The notes under the pieces were generated by a model. It saw nothing but the letters and a program-made list of their open reading frames with translations. It had not been told where the DNA came from and did no database searches. From an uncultured Rhizobiaceae group bacterium (GTDB lineage Bacteria > Pseudomonadota > Alphaproteobacteria > Rhizobiales > Rhizobiaceae): 64,000 bases of DNA. The stretch is from NCBI GenBank assembly GCA_947501445.1, contig CANMVS010000003.1:310001-374000 (forward strand), read 5' to 3'. Below, one piece after another: positions 34,178 through 42,816 of this stretch. Positions within the stretch are counted from its first letter, which is position 1; the number at the start of each line of letters is the position of its first letter. The translations under genes and the position numbers were made by a program.

Positions 34178-34193
34178 GTCAAGATGTATTGAC
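34178..34193. promoter_or_regulatory. Predicted SorC-family operator, site 2
   Basis: GTCAAGATGTATTGAC has inverted arms GTCAA/TTGAC and matches the site at 24247-24262 at 14 of 16 bases. TAACGTTTGAT follows at 34211-34221, as at the first site. It lies in the divergent region between mtnK and the ABC ATPase gene, 43 bp from the latter's start, so one bound regulator could control both. Confidence 0.6.
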
Positions 34194-34235
34194 TTTTGAC
34201 AGATTGATTGTAACGTTTGATGCAGGGAGTGAGAT

Positions 34236-35801
34236 ATGAGTGCAGAAAAATTGCATGAAGCTTCCGTGTCCCTGGTGCTTGATCTGGAGGGCGTGGAAAA
34301 GTCCTTTGGTGCGAACAAGGTGCTTCAGGGTGTTGATCTATCGATACGTGCGGGTGAAGTCGTTGTGCTCATGGGAGCCAATGGTGCCGGCAAGTCGACG
34401 CTTGTGAAAATCATCGCTGGTGTCCATGCCGCTGACAAGGGCCGTATTGAGCTTGAGGGCAAGCCGTTCCAGCCATCAACTCCTGCAGCAGCAATCCGGT
34501 CGGGCGTATGCATTGTGCACCAGTCAATCAATGATGGTGTGGCACCGGATTTGAGCGTGGCGCAAAATCTGTTGCTTGATCGGCTCTGCAATGGTGAAAC
34601 GGAATTGTTTTTTCGGCCGGGCCGCGCCCGCAAGCAGGCCGCCGCCATTGCCGCAGCGCTTGAACTTGATCTGGATCTCGACCGCCCGGTACATGAATTG
34701 AACCTTGCTGACCGGCAGCTTGTATCCATCTCGCGTGCCCTGGCGCAAAATCCAAAACTGCTGATTCTGGACGAACCCACTTCCTCCCTGTCGCAGCGCG
34801 AAGCCGAACGGCTGTTTGCCATTATTGACCGTTTGAAGGAAAGCGGTGTGGCAATCCTTTATATCTCGCATCGCATGTCGGATATCCGCCGCCTTGCAGA
34901 TCGCATTATCTCGTTGCGCGATGGCACGATAACCGGCACATTTGAAAAGCCGCTGAATTATGAGGCTGCGGTCCACGCCATGCTCGGACATGCCATTGAG
35001 GTGACCGGGCAACAGGTGGCACAGCGAGGCGAGGCATTGTTTTGCGCATCTGATATCCGGTTGAAACCGACCAGTGACCCTTTTTCGCTGGTGCTGCATC
35101 GCGGTGAAATCGTGGTTCTTACCGGGCTTGTGGGCACCGGTAAATCGGCGCTGGCCGAGTGTATTTTCGGTGTGGCAAAACCTGCCGCAGGTTCATTTGA
35201 GCTTGATGGAATTGCATTTAATCCGACTGATCCGGGAGACGCCATTGCGCGGGGCGTCTTCATGGTGGCAAAGGACCGGGCCAATTCCTCCATCATTCCA
35301 GGTTTTGATATTGCCCAGAACCTGACTCTTCCATTTCTCACACGGTTCTCAACTGCAGGCACCGTTCGGCTGGCCCGTGAAAAACAATCCGCCCGCGCCA
35401 TGATTGATGCCCTGGATGTTGTGTGCCAATCCGAGCAGGATGTTCTTTCGGCGCTTTCTGGCGGGAACCAGCAAAAGGTGGTTATTGCCCGGTGGCTGTC
35501 ACAACCCAGCAAGCTGCTTGTTCTTGATGAGCCATTTCAGGGCGTGGATATCCGTGCACGTGGTGACATCGGCACCAAACTGCGCAACACATCCGATCAA
35601 CGGGCAACACTGGTGCTGACGGCTGAGCTGGATGAAGCCCTGGAAATTGCCGATCGTATTCTTGTCATGAGCAATCATACGATTGTTGGAGAACACCTGA
35701 CCGCTGATCTCAATATGGATCTGCTGATGTCTCAGATATCCGGAGCAACTGCCATGGCTCCGTCCGAAATTGAATCCCTACAATCAACCTACAGGAACTA
35801 A
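34236..35801 (+). CDS. Sugar ABC importer ATPase, RbsA type (two ATPase domains)
   Basis: A 521-residue cytoplasmic protein with two fused ABC domains. Domain 1: Walker A GANGAGKST (about 47-55), a degenerate signature LADRQLVSI, Walker B LLILDEPTSSLS. Domain 2: Walker A GLVGTGKSA (about 295), canonical signature LSGGNQQKV (about 407), Walker B LLVLDEP. The asymmetry is normal for ribose-type importers. The ATG follows GGGAG. Sitting opposite mtnK and sharing its promoter region, it probably powers import of methylthioribose or a related deoxypentose. Confidence 0.92.
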   Translation: MSAEKLHEASVSLVLDLEGVEKSFGANKVLQGVDLSIRAGEVVVLMGANGAGKSTLVKIIAGVHAADKGRIELEGKPFQPSTPAAAIRSGVCIVHQSINDGVAPDLSVAQNLLLDRLCNGETELFFRPGRARKQAAAIAAALELDLDLDRPVHELNLADRQLVSISRALAQNPKLLILDEPTSSLSQREAERLFAIIDRLKESGVAILYISHRMSDIRRLADRIISLRDGTITGTFEKPLNYEAAVHAMLGHAIEVTGQQVAQRGEALFCASDIRLKPTSDPFSLVLHRGEIVVLTGLVGTGKSALAECIFGVAKPAAGSFELDGIAFNPTDPGDAIARGVFMVAKDRANSSIIPGFDIAQNLTLPFLTRFSTAGTVRLAREKQSARAMIDALDVVCQSEQDVLSALSGGNQQKVVIARWLSQPSKLLVLDEPFQGVDIRARGDIGTKLRNTSDQRATLVLTAELDEALEIADRILVMSNHTIVGEHLTADLNMDLLMSQISGATAMAPSEIESLQSTYRN

Positions 35802-35804
35802 AGA

Positions 35805-36812
35805 ATGCCAGAAAGCCCCAAGGCACAGCCGCGTTTCCGGGACCTAGCGATCCGCTACGGGTTCCTTGTTCTGCTGCTGGGGATCGTGATTTTCTTTTCC
35901 ATCATGGAACCGGCATTCATGTCACTGCGTTCCATGGTGTTCGTATTCCAATCCGTGTCAATCACCGCCATTCTAGCGCTTGGCGTGACGGCTACGCTGG
36001 TTGTGGACGGGTTCGATCTGTCCATCGGTTCTGTTGCTGCATCATCGATGATGGCAGCGTCCTATTCGATGGTTATCTGGGGTTTCAGTTCGGTTGAAGC
36101 CGTGGCGTTTTGCCTGTTTTTGGGATTGGCTGTTGGCCTGTTCAACGGGCTGCTTGTTGTGGTTGCCCGGGTCCCGGATCTTCTGGCAACACTCGGCACA
36201 ATGTTCCTGCTTCTCGGGTTGCAGCTGATACCAACGGCCGGACGTTCCATTGCCAAGGGCATGATGCTGCCTGATGGATCAACCGCAACCGGTGCATTCG
36301 ACAAATCCTTTTTGTATCTGGGTCGGCATCGGCTGTGGGATATCCTGCCGGTTTCCGTCCTCATCATGCTTGTTCTGGCGCTGGCGATCTGGTTTTTTCT
36401 GGAATTCACCCGCTGGGGCAGGGTGATGTATGCGATTGGCAGCAATGAGTTGGCAAGCCGGTTGGCTGGTGCACCCGTCGCCCGTTACAAGATTGCCGCC
36501 TATATGATTTCCGGCGTTTCTGCGTCAATCGGCGGCATCCTGCTTGCCGCCCGGGTGGGGCGCGGTGACGTGAGTTCGGGCAATAACCTGCTTCTTGATG
36601 CGGTTGCGGCGGCGCTCATCGGTTTCGCCGTTCTGGGTGTGGCCAAACCCAACGCTTTTGGAACGTTGATTGGCGCGCTCTTCGTCGGTGTTTTGCTACA
36701 GGGTCTGACAATGATGAATGCGCCCTACTACGCACAGGATTTTGTCAAGGGTGCCGTTCTTGTCGTTGCCCTTGTATTTACCTTCAGCCTCACAAGGGCT
36801 GTTCGTCGCTAA
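35805..36812 (+). CDS. Sugar ABC importer permease, RbsC type
   Basis: A 335-residue inner-membrane protein with 8-10 hydrophobic helices, of the branched-chain/ribose permease family. Visible motifs are LGVTATLVVDGFDLSIGSVAA, NGLLVVVARVPDLLATLG and YAIGSNELASRLAGAPV. It starts 3 bp after the ATPase gene with AGGA upstream. It forms the channel for the substrate delivered by the binding protein encoded next. Confidence 0.92.
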   Translation: MPESPKAQPRFRDLAIRYGFLVLLLGIVIFFSIMEPAFMSLRSMVFVFQSVSITAILALGVTATLVVDGFDLSIGSVAASSMMAASYSMVIWGFSSVEAVAFCLFLGLAVGLFNGLLVVVARVPDLLATLGTMFLLLGLQLIPTAGRSIAKGMMLPDGSTATGAFDKSFLYLGRHRLWDILPVSVLIMLVLALAIWFFLEFTRWGRVMYAIGSNELASRLAGAPVARYKIAAYMISGVSASIGGILLAARVGRGDVSSGNNLLLDAVAAALIGFAVLGVAKPNAFGTLIGALFVGVLLQGLTMMNAPYYAQDFVKGAVLVVALVFTFSLTRAVRR

Positions 36813-36884
36813 CGCGGTTGCCGCGTTGGAACTTCGTGTGCCGGATGCATATTGCACCGGTCTATCCTATGGGAGGAAACAATA

Positions 36885-37934
36885 ATGCTTACCAGTATTA
36901 CCCGGCGCATGATGCTCGGGCTTGCCGCAGTGGCAACAACCGGAATGGGGTTTTCGGCCTTTGCTGCTGATATGCCCAAACCGTTTGATAACCCGGGCGA
37001 CGTGAAGATTGCACTCGTGCGTTACCTTTCAACAGGCGATTTTTTCCAGGCCTATCTTTCGGGCGTTGAACGCCAGGCGGCGGCGCTGGGTGTGGATCTG
37101 CGGATATTCGATTCACGTCAGGATGCTGCATTACAGGCTGATATGGTGGATCAGGCCATCGCCCTTGGCGTCGATGGTATCGTTGTTCAGCACGGTCTGA
37201 CTGAATCCATGACAGAAGCTGTACAGCGCGCAGTTGATGCAGGCATCAAAGTCGTTGCCTTTGATGTTAATGTTGAAAATGATGCGGTTCCGCAGGTTGA
37301 GCAAAGCGATCAGCTGCTGGCCCAATTGGCGCTGGAACAGGCGATCAAGGACAATGGCGAAAGCTTCACAGCAGGCTATGTCTATGTGCCCGGCATTGCT
37401 CCGCTTGACCGGCGTGATGAAAAATGGCGCGAATTCAAGGAACGCTACAGCGGCATCAATGAAGTCGCACAATTTGGCACATTGGACAACCCAATCGCCA
37501 ATTCCGTTGCCAATCAGGCATCTGCCGTTTTGCGGGCCAATCCGACAATCAACGTAATGTTCGCTCCTTATGATGAATTCGCCAAAGGTGTGAAAATTGC
37601 GGTGGACGAGGCCGGTGTCAGCAAGGATGTCAAAATCTACAGCGCCGACGTTTCTTCAGCCGACATTCAGGCCATGCGTGAAGACGACAGCGCCTGGGTT
37701 GCGACAGCTGCAACCAATCCTGCTGTTGTGGGAGAAGTCTCCGTTCGTGCGCTGGCAATGCTTCTTGCCGGTGAGGATCCGGGTTCAAATGTGATCGTGC
37801 CACCAACGCTGATCACCCGTGACATGCTGATGGATCTTGGCATTGAAAACATGGAACAGCTTTCGGCAAAACTGCCGCAGTTTGCCCATGCGGATGTTGC
37901 CGTGACCGAATGGATGCCGCTGCCAGATCGGTAG
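36885..37934 (+). CDS. Sugar ABC importer periplasmic binding protein, RbsB-like
   Basis: A 349-residue exported protein. Residues 1-25 are a signal peptide ending FSAFA. The mature part is a type I periplasmic-binding fold (DVKIALVRYLSTGDFFQAYLSG, then ALGVDGIVVQHG and GIKVVAFDVNV). The ATG at 36885 follows GGGAGGAAAC; an upstream in-frame start is unlikely as it would hide the signal peptide. A GC-rich hairpin follows the gene. The ligand is inferred from the neighbouring mtnK and mtnA. Confidence 0.9.
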   Translation: MLTSITRRMMLGLAAVATTGMGFSAFAADMPKPFDNPGDVKIALVRYLSTGDFFQAYLSGVERQAAALGVDLRIFDSRQDAALQADMVDQAIALGVDGIVVQHGLTESMTEAVQRAVDAGIKVVAFDVNVENDAVPQVEQSDQLLAQLALEQAIKDNGESFTAGYVYVPGIAPLDRRDEKWREFKERYSGINEVAQFGTLDNPIANSVANQASAVLRANPTINVMFAPYDEFAKGVKIAVDEAGVSKDVKIYSADVSSADIQAMREDDSAWVATAATNPAVVGEVSVRALAMLLAGEDPGSNVIVPPTLITRDMLMDLGIENMEQLSAKLPQFAHADVAVTEWMPLPDR

Positions 37935-37946
37935 AGTAACTCTGTG

Positions 37947-37973
37947 CAGGGCGGCGAAAAATCCGCCGCCCTG
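37947..37973 (+). terminator. Strong GC-rich hairpin after the sugar-binding protein gene
   Basis: Arms CAGGGCGGCG (37947-37956) and CGCCGCCCTG (37964-37973) pair perfectly over a 7-base A-rich loop. It begins 13 bp after the stop codon. No T-run follows, so it may act as a 3' stabiliser or a Rho-linked end rather than a classic terminator. Confidence 0.6.
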
Positions 37974-37985
37974 GAACGCCTGACA

Positions 37986-38088
37986 TAGAGCAATTCAGGT
38001 TTTGACGGACTCGGCAAAACCTGAATGCACCAACAAAATCAACGGCCGACGCCGTTGTCCCGTTTCTGACAAAACGTGAAACGATCTA
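37986..38088 (+). repeat. Dispersed two-hairpin intergenic repeat, copy B
   Basis: The copy closest in sequence to 2394-2495 and in the same orientation. Hairpin 1 arms ATTCAGGTTTTG and CAAAACCTGAAT are identical to copy A, and the hairpin 2 core CCCGTTTCTGACAAAACGTG is also identical. Most differences lie in the spacer, but an A for G before the terminal TCTA breaks the outer pair of stem 2. It starts 13 bp after the hairpin that closes the sugar importer operon. Confidence 0.9.
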
Positions 38089-38259
38089 GTAATTTCCTTT
38101 ATTGAATTGTTGCTGTTGCGTGTGGATTCATGCCACTGTTGCCTGTCAAAAATCCTGATCGTATTGACGGTCGATTGATTTTTGTTTCGCAAAGTTGGAC
38201 ATGCGCGCATGTCAGCCGGGCCTCGAATGCCCGCCTATGGAAAATACGAGTGCCTGCTG

Positions 38260-39153
38260 ATGGTCCTGAAGTTGATTTGCCGCGTTGTGCTTGTTGCGAC
38301 TATCAGCATCCTGTCTCCAATATTGCATTTGGCTCCACTGTCAGCTTTGGCCCAAACAACAGCAGAACAGACATTGGCAGAACCGGCCAGCGTACCCAAT
38401 TACTGGGACCCGCGCGAACGTGTCATCGTTCCTGATCTGTCGACACGAAACCGCCTCCGTTTTCTGACAACCCATGATTTCCCGCCGTTCAATTTCATTG
38501 ACCAGCGTGGGCGGGTCTCCGGGTTTCAGGTTGATCTGGCGCGCGAAATCTGTCGGGAACTTGACATATCGGACAAATGTCAGGTGCAGATGCTGCCGTG
38601 GGAGGAGTTGGCTCCCGCATTGGCCAGCGGGCAGGGGGACGCGTTGATTGCCGGTATTGCAGTGAACGAGAAAAGCCGCGATGATTATCTTTTCACCCGC
38701 CCATTTATCAAATTCCCGGCACGGTTTATCCGCAAAAACAACAGCAAAACTGATGGGGATGCCATCGCCAATTTGACAGGGAAACGAATTGGTGTGCAGG
38801 CGGGATCAGCCCATGAGGCGCTCTTGCGTGCATATTTTCCCGATATGAATCCGGTTACCTATGAAAAGGCGGACTGGGTGTATGATGGTCTCAAATCCGG
38901 TGAGATTGATGCAGCCTTCGGAGATGGGGTGCATATGTCATTCTGGCTGGCCAGCAAAGGTGCCGCTGATTGCTGTTCATTTGTCGGCGGGCCCTATTTC
39001 GCGCCAGCATTTCTTGGTGAAGGCCTGACCATTGCCGTGCCGCGTGAAAGCGCTGACCTTGTTGATGCCTTTGATCATGCGATCCACGCAATAAGCAGTG
39101 ATGGACGCATGCGTGAACTCTACCTTCAATATTTTCCAAATGGTCTGTATTAG
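38260..39153 (+). CDS. Family 3 periplasmic solute-binding protein (amino-acid type)
   Basis: A 297-residue exported protein. A signal peptide (MVLKLICRVVLVATISIL... to SALAQ) precedes a type II binding fold of the SBP_bac_3 family: HDFPPFNFIDQRGRVSGFQVDLAREICREL, then ALASGQGDALIAGIAVNEKSRDDYLFTRPF and GKRIGVQAGSAHE. No permease or ATPase partner of this family is nearby, so it is an orphan binding protein or a sensor-type component. The frame is open from a TTG at 38182; the ATG at 38260 begins a normal signal peptide but has a poor ribosome-binding site. Confidence 0.82.
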   Translation: MVLKLICRVVLVATISILSPILHLAPLSALAQTTAEQTLAEPASVPNYWDPRERVIVPDLSTRNRLRFLTTHDFPPFNFIDQRGRVSGFQVDLAREICRELDISDKCQVQMLPWEELAPALASGQGDALIAGIAVNEKSRDDYLFTRPFIKFPARFIRKNNSKTDGDAIANLTGKRIGVQAGSAHEALLRAYFPDMNPVTYEKADWVYDGLKSGEIDAAFGDGVHMSFWLASKGAADCCSFVGGPYFAPAFLGEGLTIAVPRESADLVDAFDHAIHAISSDGRMRELYLQYFPNGLY

Positions 39154-39218
39154 AGCTTGTTGTGCACTGAGCTGCACCGGTTAAGATCATATAGAGAAAA
39201 TTGGGGGAAATGGTCTCA

Positions 39219-40106
39219 ATGGAAACGCTCTTTGTTCACATTACCAATGTCATTTTGCCCATATTGATCTGCGTGTGTGCAGGGTACGGACTTTCAAGGT
39301 TTTCACTTCCCTTCGACAACAAGACAATAAGTGCACTTGTCACAAATATAGGCTATCCGACGTTGATCATTTCTCATTTGACCGGCGCGCATATTGAGCT
39401 GGGGGCCTTTGTCGATATGCTCGGGGCTGCCGCTCTTGCCGTCATCTGTTTTGGACTTATCAGCTTCATATTTCTCAAGATCATGGGCTTGGAAATACGC
39501 GCTTTCCTGTCGCCCATGATGCACAATAATGTCGGCAATGTCGGCCTGCCTGTGGCAATGCTCGCCTTTGGTGATGCCGGTCTTGCCTATGCAATGGCGT
39601 TCGTGATTGTTGTTCTTGTCAGCACGTTCACCATCGGCATGTGGGTTCCCATGGGCCGGTTTTCCATACGACAATTGCTGACATCACCGATCATCTATGC
39701 GGTCATCATTACACTCATCATCATGGCAACAAAAACTGAACTTCCAACGCCGATAGCCCAATCCTTCAAGATTCTGGGCGGTCTTTCCATTCCCCTCATG
39801 CTGCTGACACTGGGGCACACGCTGGCAACACTGCGGATCAATACAATGTGGCGAGCGACCTATCTGAGTTTGTTTCACATCGCCATGGCTGTCACCGTCG
39901 CATTCGGCATTGTCCATCTGTTTGGCTTCACCGGCACACAACGCGGCGTCTTCATTCTCGGCTGTCTGATGCCGGTATCGGTTGCGACCTATCTGTTTGT
40001 GGATCGGCACGTCCATGAACTTGCCCATGAGGTGGCTGGTTTCATTCTTGTCTCGACACTCCTGACGGTGCCGGTGCTGACCCTGGCATTGACGTTCTGG
40101 ATTTAA
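39219..40106 (+). CDS. AEC family transporter (auxin efflux carrier / malonate permease type)
   Basis: A 295-residue inner-membrane protein with about 10 helices and the two-half layout of the AEC family. Motifs seen are YGLSRFSLPFDNKTISALVTNIGYPTLI and the crossover region NNVGNVGLPVAMLAFGDAGLAYA. Members export or exchange organic acids; the substrate here is unknown. In-frame starts are at 39201 (TTG), 39210 and 39219; the last is best spaced from GGGGGA. It converges on the ABC permease pair with an 11-bp gap. Confidence 0.85.
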   Translation: METLFVHITNVILPILICVCAGYGLSRFSLPFDNKTISALVTNIGYPTLIISHLTGAHIELGAFVDMLGAAALAVICFGLISFIFLKIMGLEIRAFLSPMMHNNVGNVGLPVAMLAFGDAGLAYAMAFVIVVLVSTFTIGMWVPMGRFSIRQLLTSPIIYAVIITLIIMATKTELPTPIAQSFKILGGLSIPLMLLTLGHTLATLRINTMWRATYLSLFHIAMAVTVAFGIVHLFGFTGTQRGVFILGCLMPVSVATYLFVDRHVHELAHEVAGFILVSTLLTVPVLTLALTFWI

Positions 40107-40117
40107 GGCACAACAAA

Positions 40118-40939
40118 TTATTTTACCTGCCCAAGGGACAGGCCGCGGGCGATGTGGTTGCGCACGAAAAAGATCATCAGGACACCGGGCAAAATAGTCA
40201 GAACGCTGGCGGCGGAAAGCAGACCCTCATGGACACCGCCAACCAGGCCGCCCGCCCGGCCCATGATGGGACCAATGGGTTTGGTATTGATGGTGGTCAG
40301 CGCATTGGCGAGCAATAGTTCGATCCAGGAAAACATAAAGCAGAAAAAGGCCGTAACACCTATGCCAGGCGCGATCTGTGGGATGAGAATCCGGAAGAAA
40401 AAACGCGGCAGCGAGTAACCGTCCACACGGGCCATCTCGTCAATTTCACGCGGGACGGAAGAGATGAAGCCTTCCAGAATCCACACAGCAATCGGCACCG
40501 TAAACATGCAGTGGGCCAGGGCGACTGCAAAATGCGTATCAATCAGTTGCAGCTCGGAAAAAACCTGCACAAACGGCACCAGCATAACGGCGGGCGGGGT
40601 CATGCGGCTGGCCAGAAACCAGAAAAACATGTGTCGACTGCCCATGAACCGGTAGCGTGAAAACGCATAGGCTGCAGGCAGGGCAACGGTAATGGACATG
40701 GCCACATTCATCAGCACATAGATGGCCGCATGCATATAGGCCAGATACCAGCTTGGATCAGAAAAGATGATGGCGTAGTTGAACAGTGTCGGATTATGCG
40801 GCCAAAGGGTTACTTGCGATCCGATTTCGTACTGTGTCTTGAAACTCATATTGATGAGCCAGTAAATTGGCACCATCAATAGGAAAACATAGATGGCAGG
40901 TACGATGGATTGCCGGGATTTTTTGTGCATTTGCCGCAT
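40118..40939 (-). CDS. Carbohydrate ABC importer permease, MalG/GlpQ type
   Basis: A 273-residue membrane subunit of a CUT1-type importer. The ATPase-docking EAA loop is seen in EIDEMARVDGYSLPRFFFRILIPQIAPG. ASRMTPPAVMLVPF and the ending RNHIARGLSLGQVK resemble the glycerol importer subunit GlpQ of rhizobia. It lies 3 bp after the partner permease gene. No ATPase, binding protein or sugar enzyme gene accompanies the pair, so the complete importer must draw on subunits encoded elsewhere or the pair is a relic. Confidence 0.85.
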   Translation of the reverse strand: MRQMHKKSRQSIVPAIYVFLLMVPIYWLINMSFKTQYEIGSQVTLWPHNPTLFNYAIIFSDPSWYLAYMHAAIYVLMNVAMSITVALPAAYAFSRYRFMGSRHMFFWFLASRMTPPAVMLVPFVQVFSELQLIDTHFAVALAHCMFTVPIAVWILEGFISSVPREIDEMARVDGYSLPRFFFRILIPQIAPGIGVTAFFCFMFSWIELLLANALTTINTKPIGPIMGRAGGLVGGVHEGLLSAASVLTILPGVLMIFFVRNHIARGLSLGQVK

Positions 40940-40942
40940 GTT

Positions 40943-41800
40943 CTAATCCGCCGGTTTCATCATGACTTTGAAAAGCGACCACGACACCGCCAGCATGATC
41001 AGGAAATAGATGACACCCATGGCGCTGGCGCGACCGAGGTCAAATTGCTTCAATGCAGTTTGCACCAGTTCGACGGACAGAAATGTCGTCGCGGTTCCCG
41101 GACCACCTCTGGTGACCACGAATGGCTCCGCGTAAACCATGAAACTGTCCATGAAGCGCAGCAATATGGCGATAAGCAATACGCGGCGCAGTTTGGGCAA
41201 CTGAATATAGCGAAAAATGCTCCATTTGCTGGCGCCATCAATGCGGGCAGCACGATAATAGTCATCTGGAATGGACATCAGTCCCGCATAACAAAGCAGT
41301 ACGATAAGGCTGGTCCAGTGCCAGACATCCATTGCAATGATTGTCGCCCAGGCAACGACGGGGTTCTCCAGGTTGTAAACCAGCCCTATGGCAGCCAGTG
41401 CTGAACCCAGCAGTCCGGTTTCAACATTGATCAACAGTTTCCAAACAAGCCCGACGACCATCCAGGGGGTCAGCAGCGGAATGCACATCAAAATGATGTA
41501 AAAGCCAGCAAGGCGGCTTTTGCCCGGCATGCGCAGCGCTATGAAAATGCCCAGTGGCAACTCGATGGCCAGAACAAGCAGGCAAAAGAGCAGGCTTCGC
41601 GCCAGCGCCCAGCGAAATTGGGAGGAGTTCAGCAGTTCCTGGAACCATGTGGTGCCAACCCAAAAATAGTTATCGCCCGGAAATACGTCCTGAAAGGCGT
41701 AATTGATCACCGCCATCAACGGTAATCCGGCACTGGCTATGATGAGCACAAGTGCCGGCAGGACCAGCAACCAGGCGCGATTGTTCGTAGCTCTCACCAT
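40943..41800 (-). CDS. Carbohydrate ABC importer permease, MalF/GlpP type
   Basis: A 285-residue membrane protein with six helices, partner of the downstream permease. The EAA loop reads DDYYRAARIDGASKWSIFRYIQLPKLRRV. LPALVLIIASAGLPLMAVINYAFQD at the N-terminus and RGGPGTATTFLSVELVQTAL near the end are CUT1 features close to GlpP. It is the first gene of a two-gene unit and is divergent from the peroxiredoxin gene. Confidence 0.85.
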   Translation of the reverse strand: MVRATNNRAWLLVLPALVLIIASAGLPLMAVINYAFQDVFPGDNYFWVGTTWFQELLNSSQFRWALARSLLFCLLVLAIELPLGIFIALRMPGKSRLAGFYIILMCIPLLTPWMVVGLVWKLLINVETGLLGSALAAIGLVYNLENPVVAWATIIAMDVWHWTSLIVLLCYAGLMSIPDDYYRAARIDGASKWSIFRYIQLPKLRRVLLIAILLRFMDSFMVYAEPFVVTRGGPGTATTFLSVELVQTALKQFDLGRASAMGVIYFLIMLAVSWSLFKVMMKPAD

Positions 41801-42030
41801 CTCTGCGCCTTCATTGTGTCAGTGCGTGGTCCCGATAAAGTCTCTTGCGGATGTGTCATTGTACAATCATCGCCCGGAGCTTATCACAGCGCCCGTCCGC
41901 ACAGCGGCGCGATCATTGGAAATTCCACAGACATTGCACATTTCATCAAACTGCCAAAAAACGGTTGCCCGGTTACCTCGGGTTGGGCAAGTTGTCCGCA
42001 TTCACACATCGAACGGAGCAACAATCAATC

Positions 42031-42606
42031 ATGGCCAATGCACCTTCGCTGGAACACGTCAATTGGGATGACCTTCCCAGACCAGAAGATGATGGTGCGG
42101 CAGATCACCTGCGCGGCAAAACGCTTCCGCATCTCAGTTTGCCCGCAACGAATGGGCAGAGCGTCACGTTGAGCGACCTCGACGGCCTGACGGTGATCTA
42201 TATTTACCCGATGACAGGCCGTCCAGATACGCCGCTGCCTGATGGATGGGACATGATCCCCGGAGCGCGTGGGTGCACGCCGCAAAGTTGTACGTTTCGC
42301 AACCATTTCGCTTCGCTGAAGGACATGGGTGTCAGCCACCTTTTTGGCCTGTCAACCCAATCCACAGATTACCAAAAGGAAGCATGCGAACGCCTGCATC
42401 TGCCCTTTCCCCTGTTGTCAGACGAAAAGCTGATTCTGGCCAAGGCGCTGTGCCTGCCAACCATGAATGTCGGTAGCGAGACATTGCTCAAACGGCTGAC
42501 AATGGTGATTGAAAACGGTTCAATCATCTTCATTCGCTATCCGGTTTTTCCACCTGACAGCGATGCAGCAAACGTAATGGAGTGGCTCGGTCGGCAGGCA
42601 GGTTAA
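42031..42606 (+). CDS. Peroxiredoxin, PrxQ/AhpC-TSA type
   Basis: A 191-residue thioredoxin-fold peroxidase that reduces peroxides in the cytoplasm. The active region reads ARGCTPQSCTFRNH with C82 as the likely peroxidatic cysteine and C87 as the resolving one (C-x4-C, as in PrxQ/BCP). LPATNGQSVTLSDL starts the fold. An insert (TGRPDTPLPDGWDMIPGA) lengthens the loop before the cysteine compared with BCP. The ATG at 42031 follows CGGAGCAAC. The frame is open 186 bp further upstream, but that part is not peroxiredoxin-like. Confidence 0.85.
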   Translation: MANAPSLEHVNWDDLPRPEDDGAADHLRGKTLPHLSLPATNGQSVTLSDLDGLTVIYIYPMTGRPDTPLPDGWDMIPGARGCTPQSCTFRNHFASLKDMGVSHLFGLSTQSTDYQKEACERLHLPFPLLSDEKLILAKALCLPTMNVGSETLLKRLTMVIENGSIIFIRYPVFPPDSDAANVMEWLGRQAG

Positions 42607-42816
42607 ACGGATCGCAGAATCCATTGCAAACCTGCAGACCTGCTCCAGGCAGCCTGTTTGTTTCTGACAGCGATGACCGGTCAGGAATTTCGTCAACCAT
42701 CAGGGCCAATCCTGGATAACAGATTACAGCCATAGCGAGCGTTTGTATCTGGCGGATTATTATCGATATGCGGCGATCAATTTTCTGCCGGCTTGTTGAC
42801 ATGTTCTCGCTCAAAT

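Larger units (their letters stand above)
37935..38259. other. Intergenic region with hairpin and dispersed repeat
   Basis: About 325 bp holding the 37947-37973 hairpin and copy B of the dispersed repeat (37986-38088). The stretch 38182-38259 is open in frame with the next gene but reads unlike a signal peptide, so I leave it non-coding. Confidence 0.55.
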
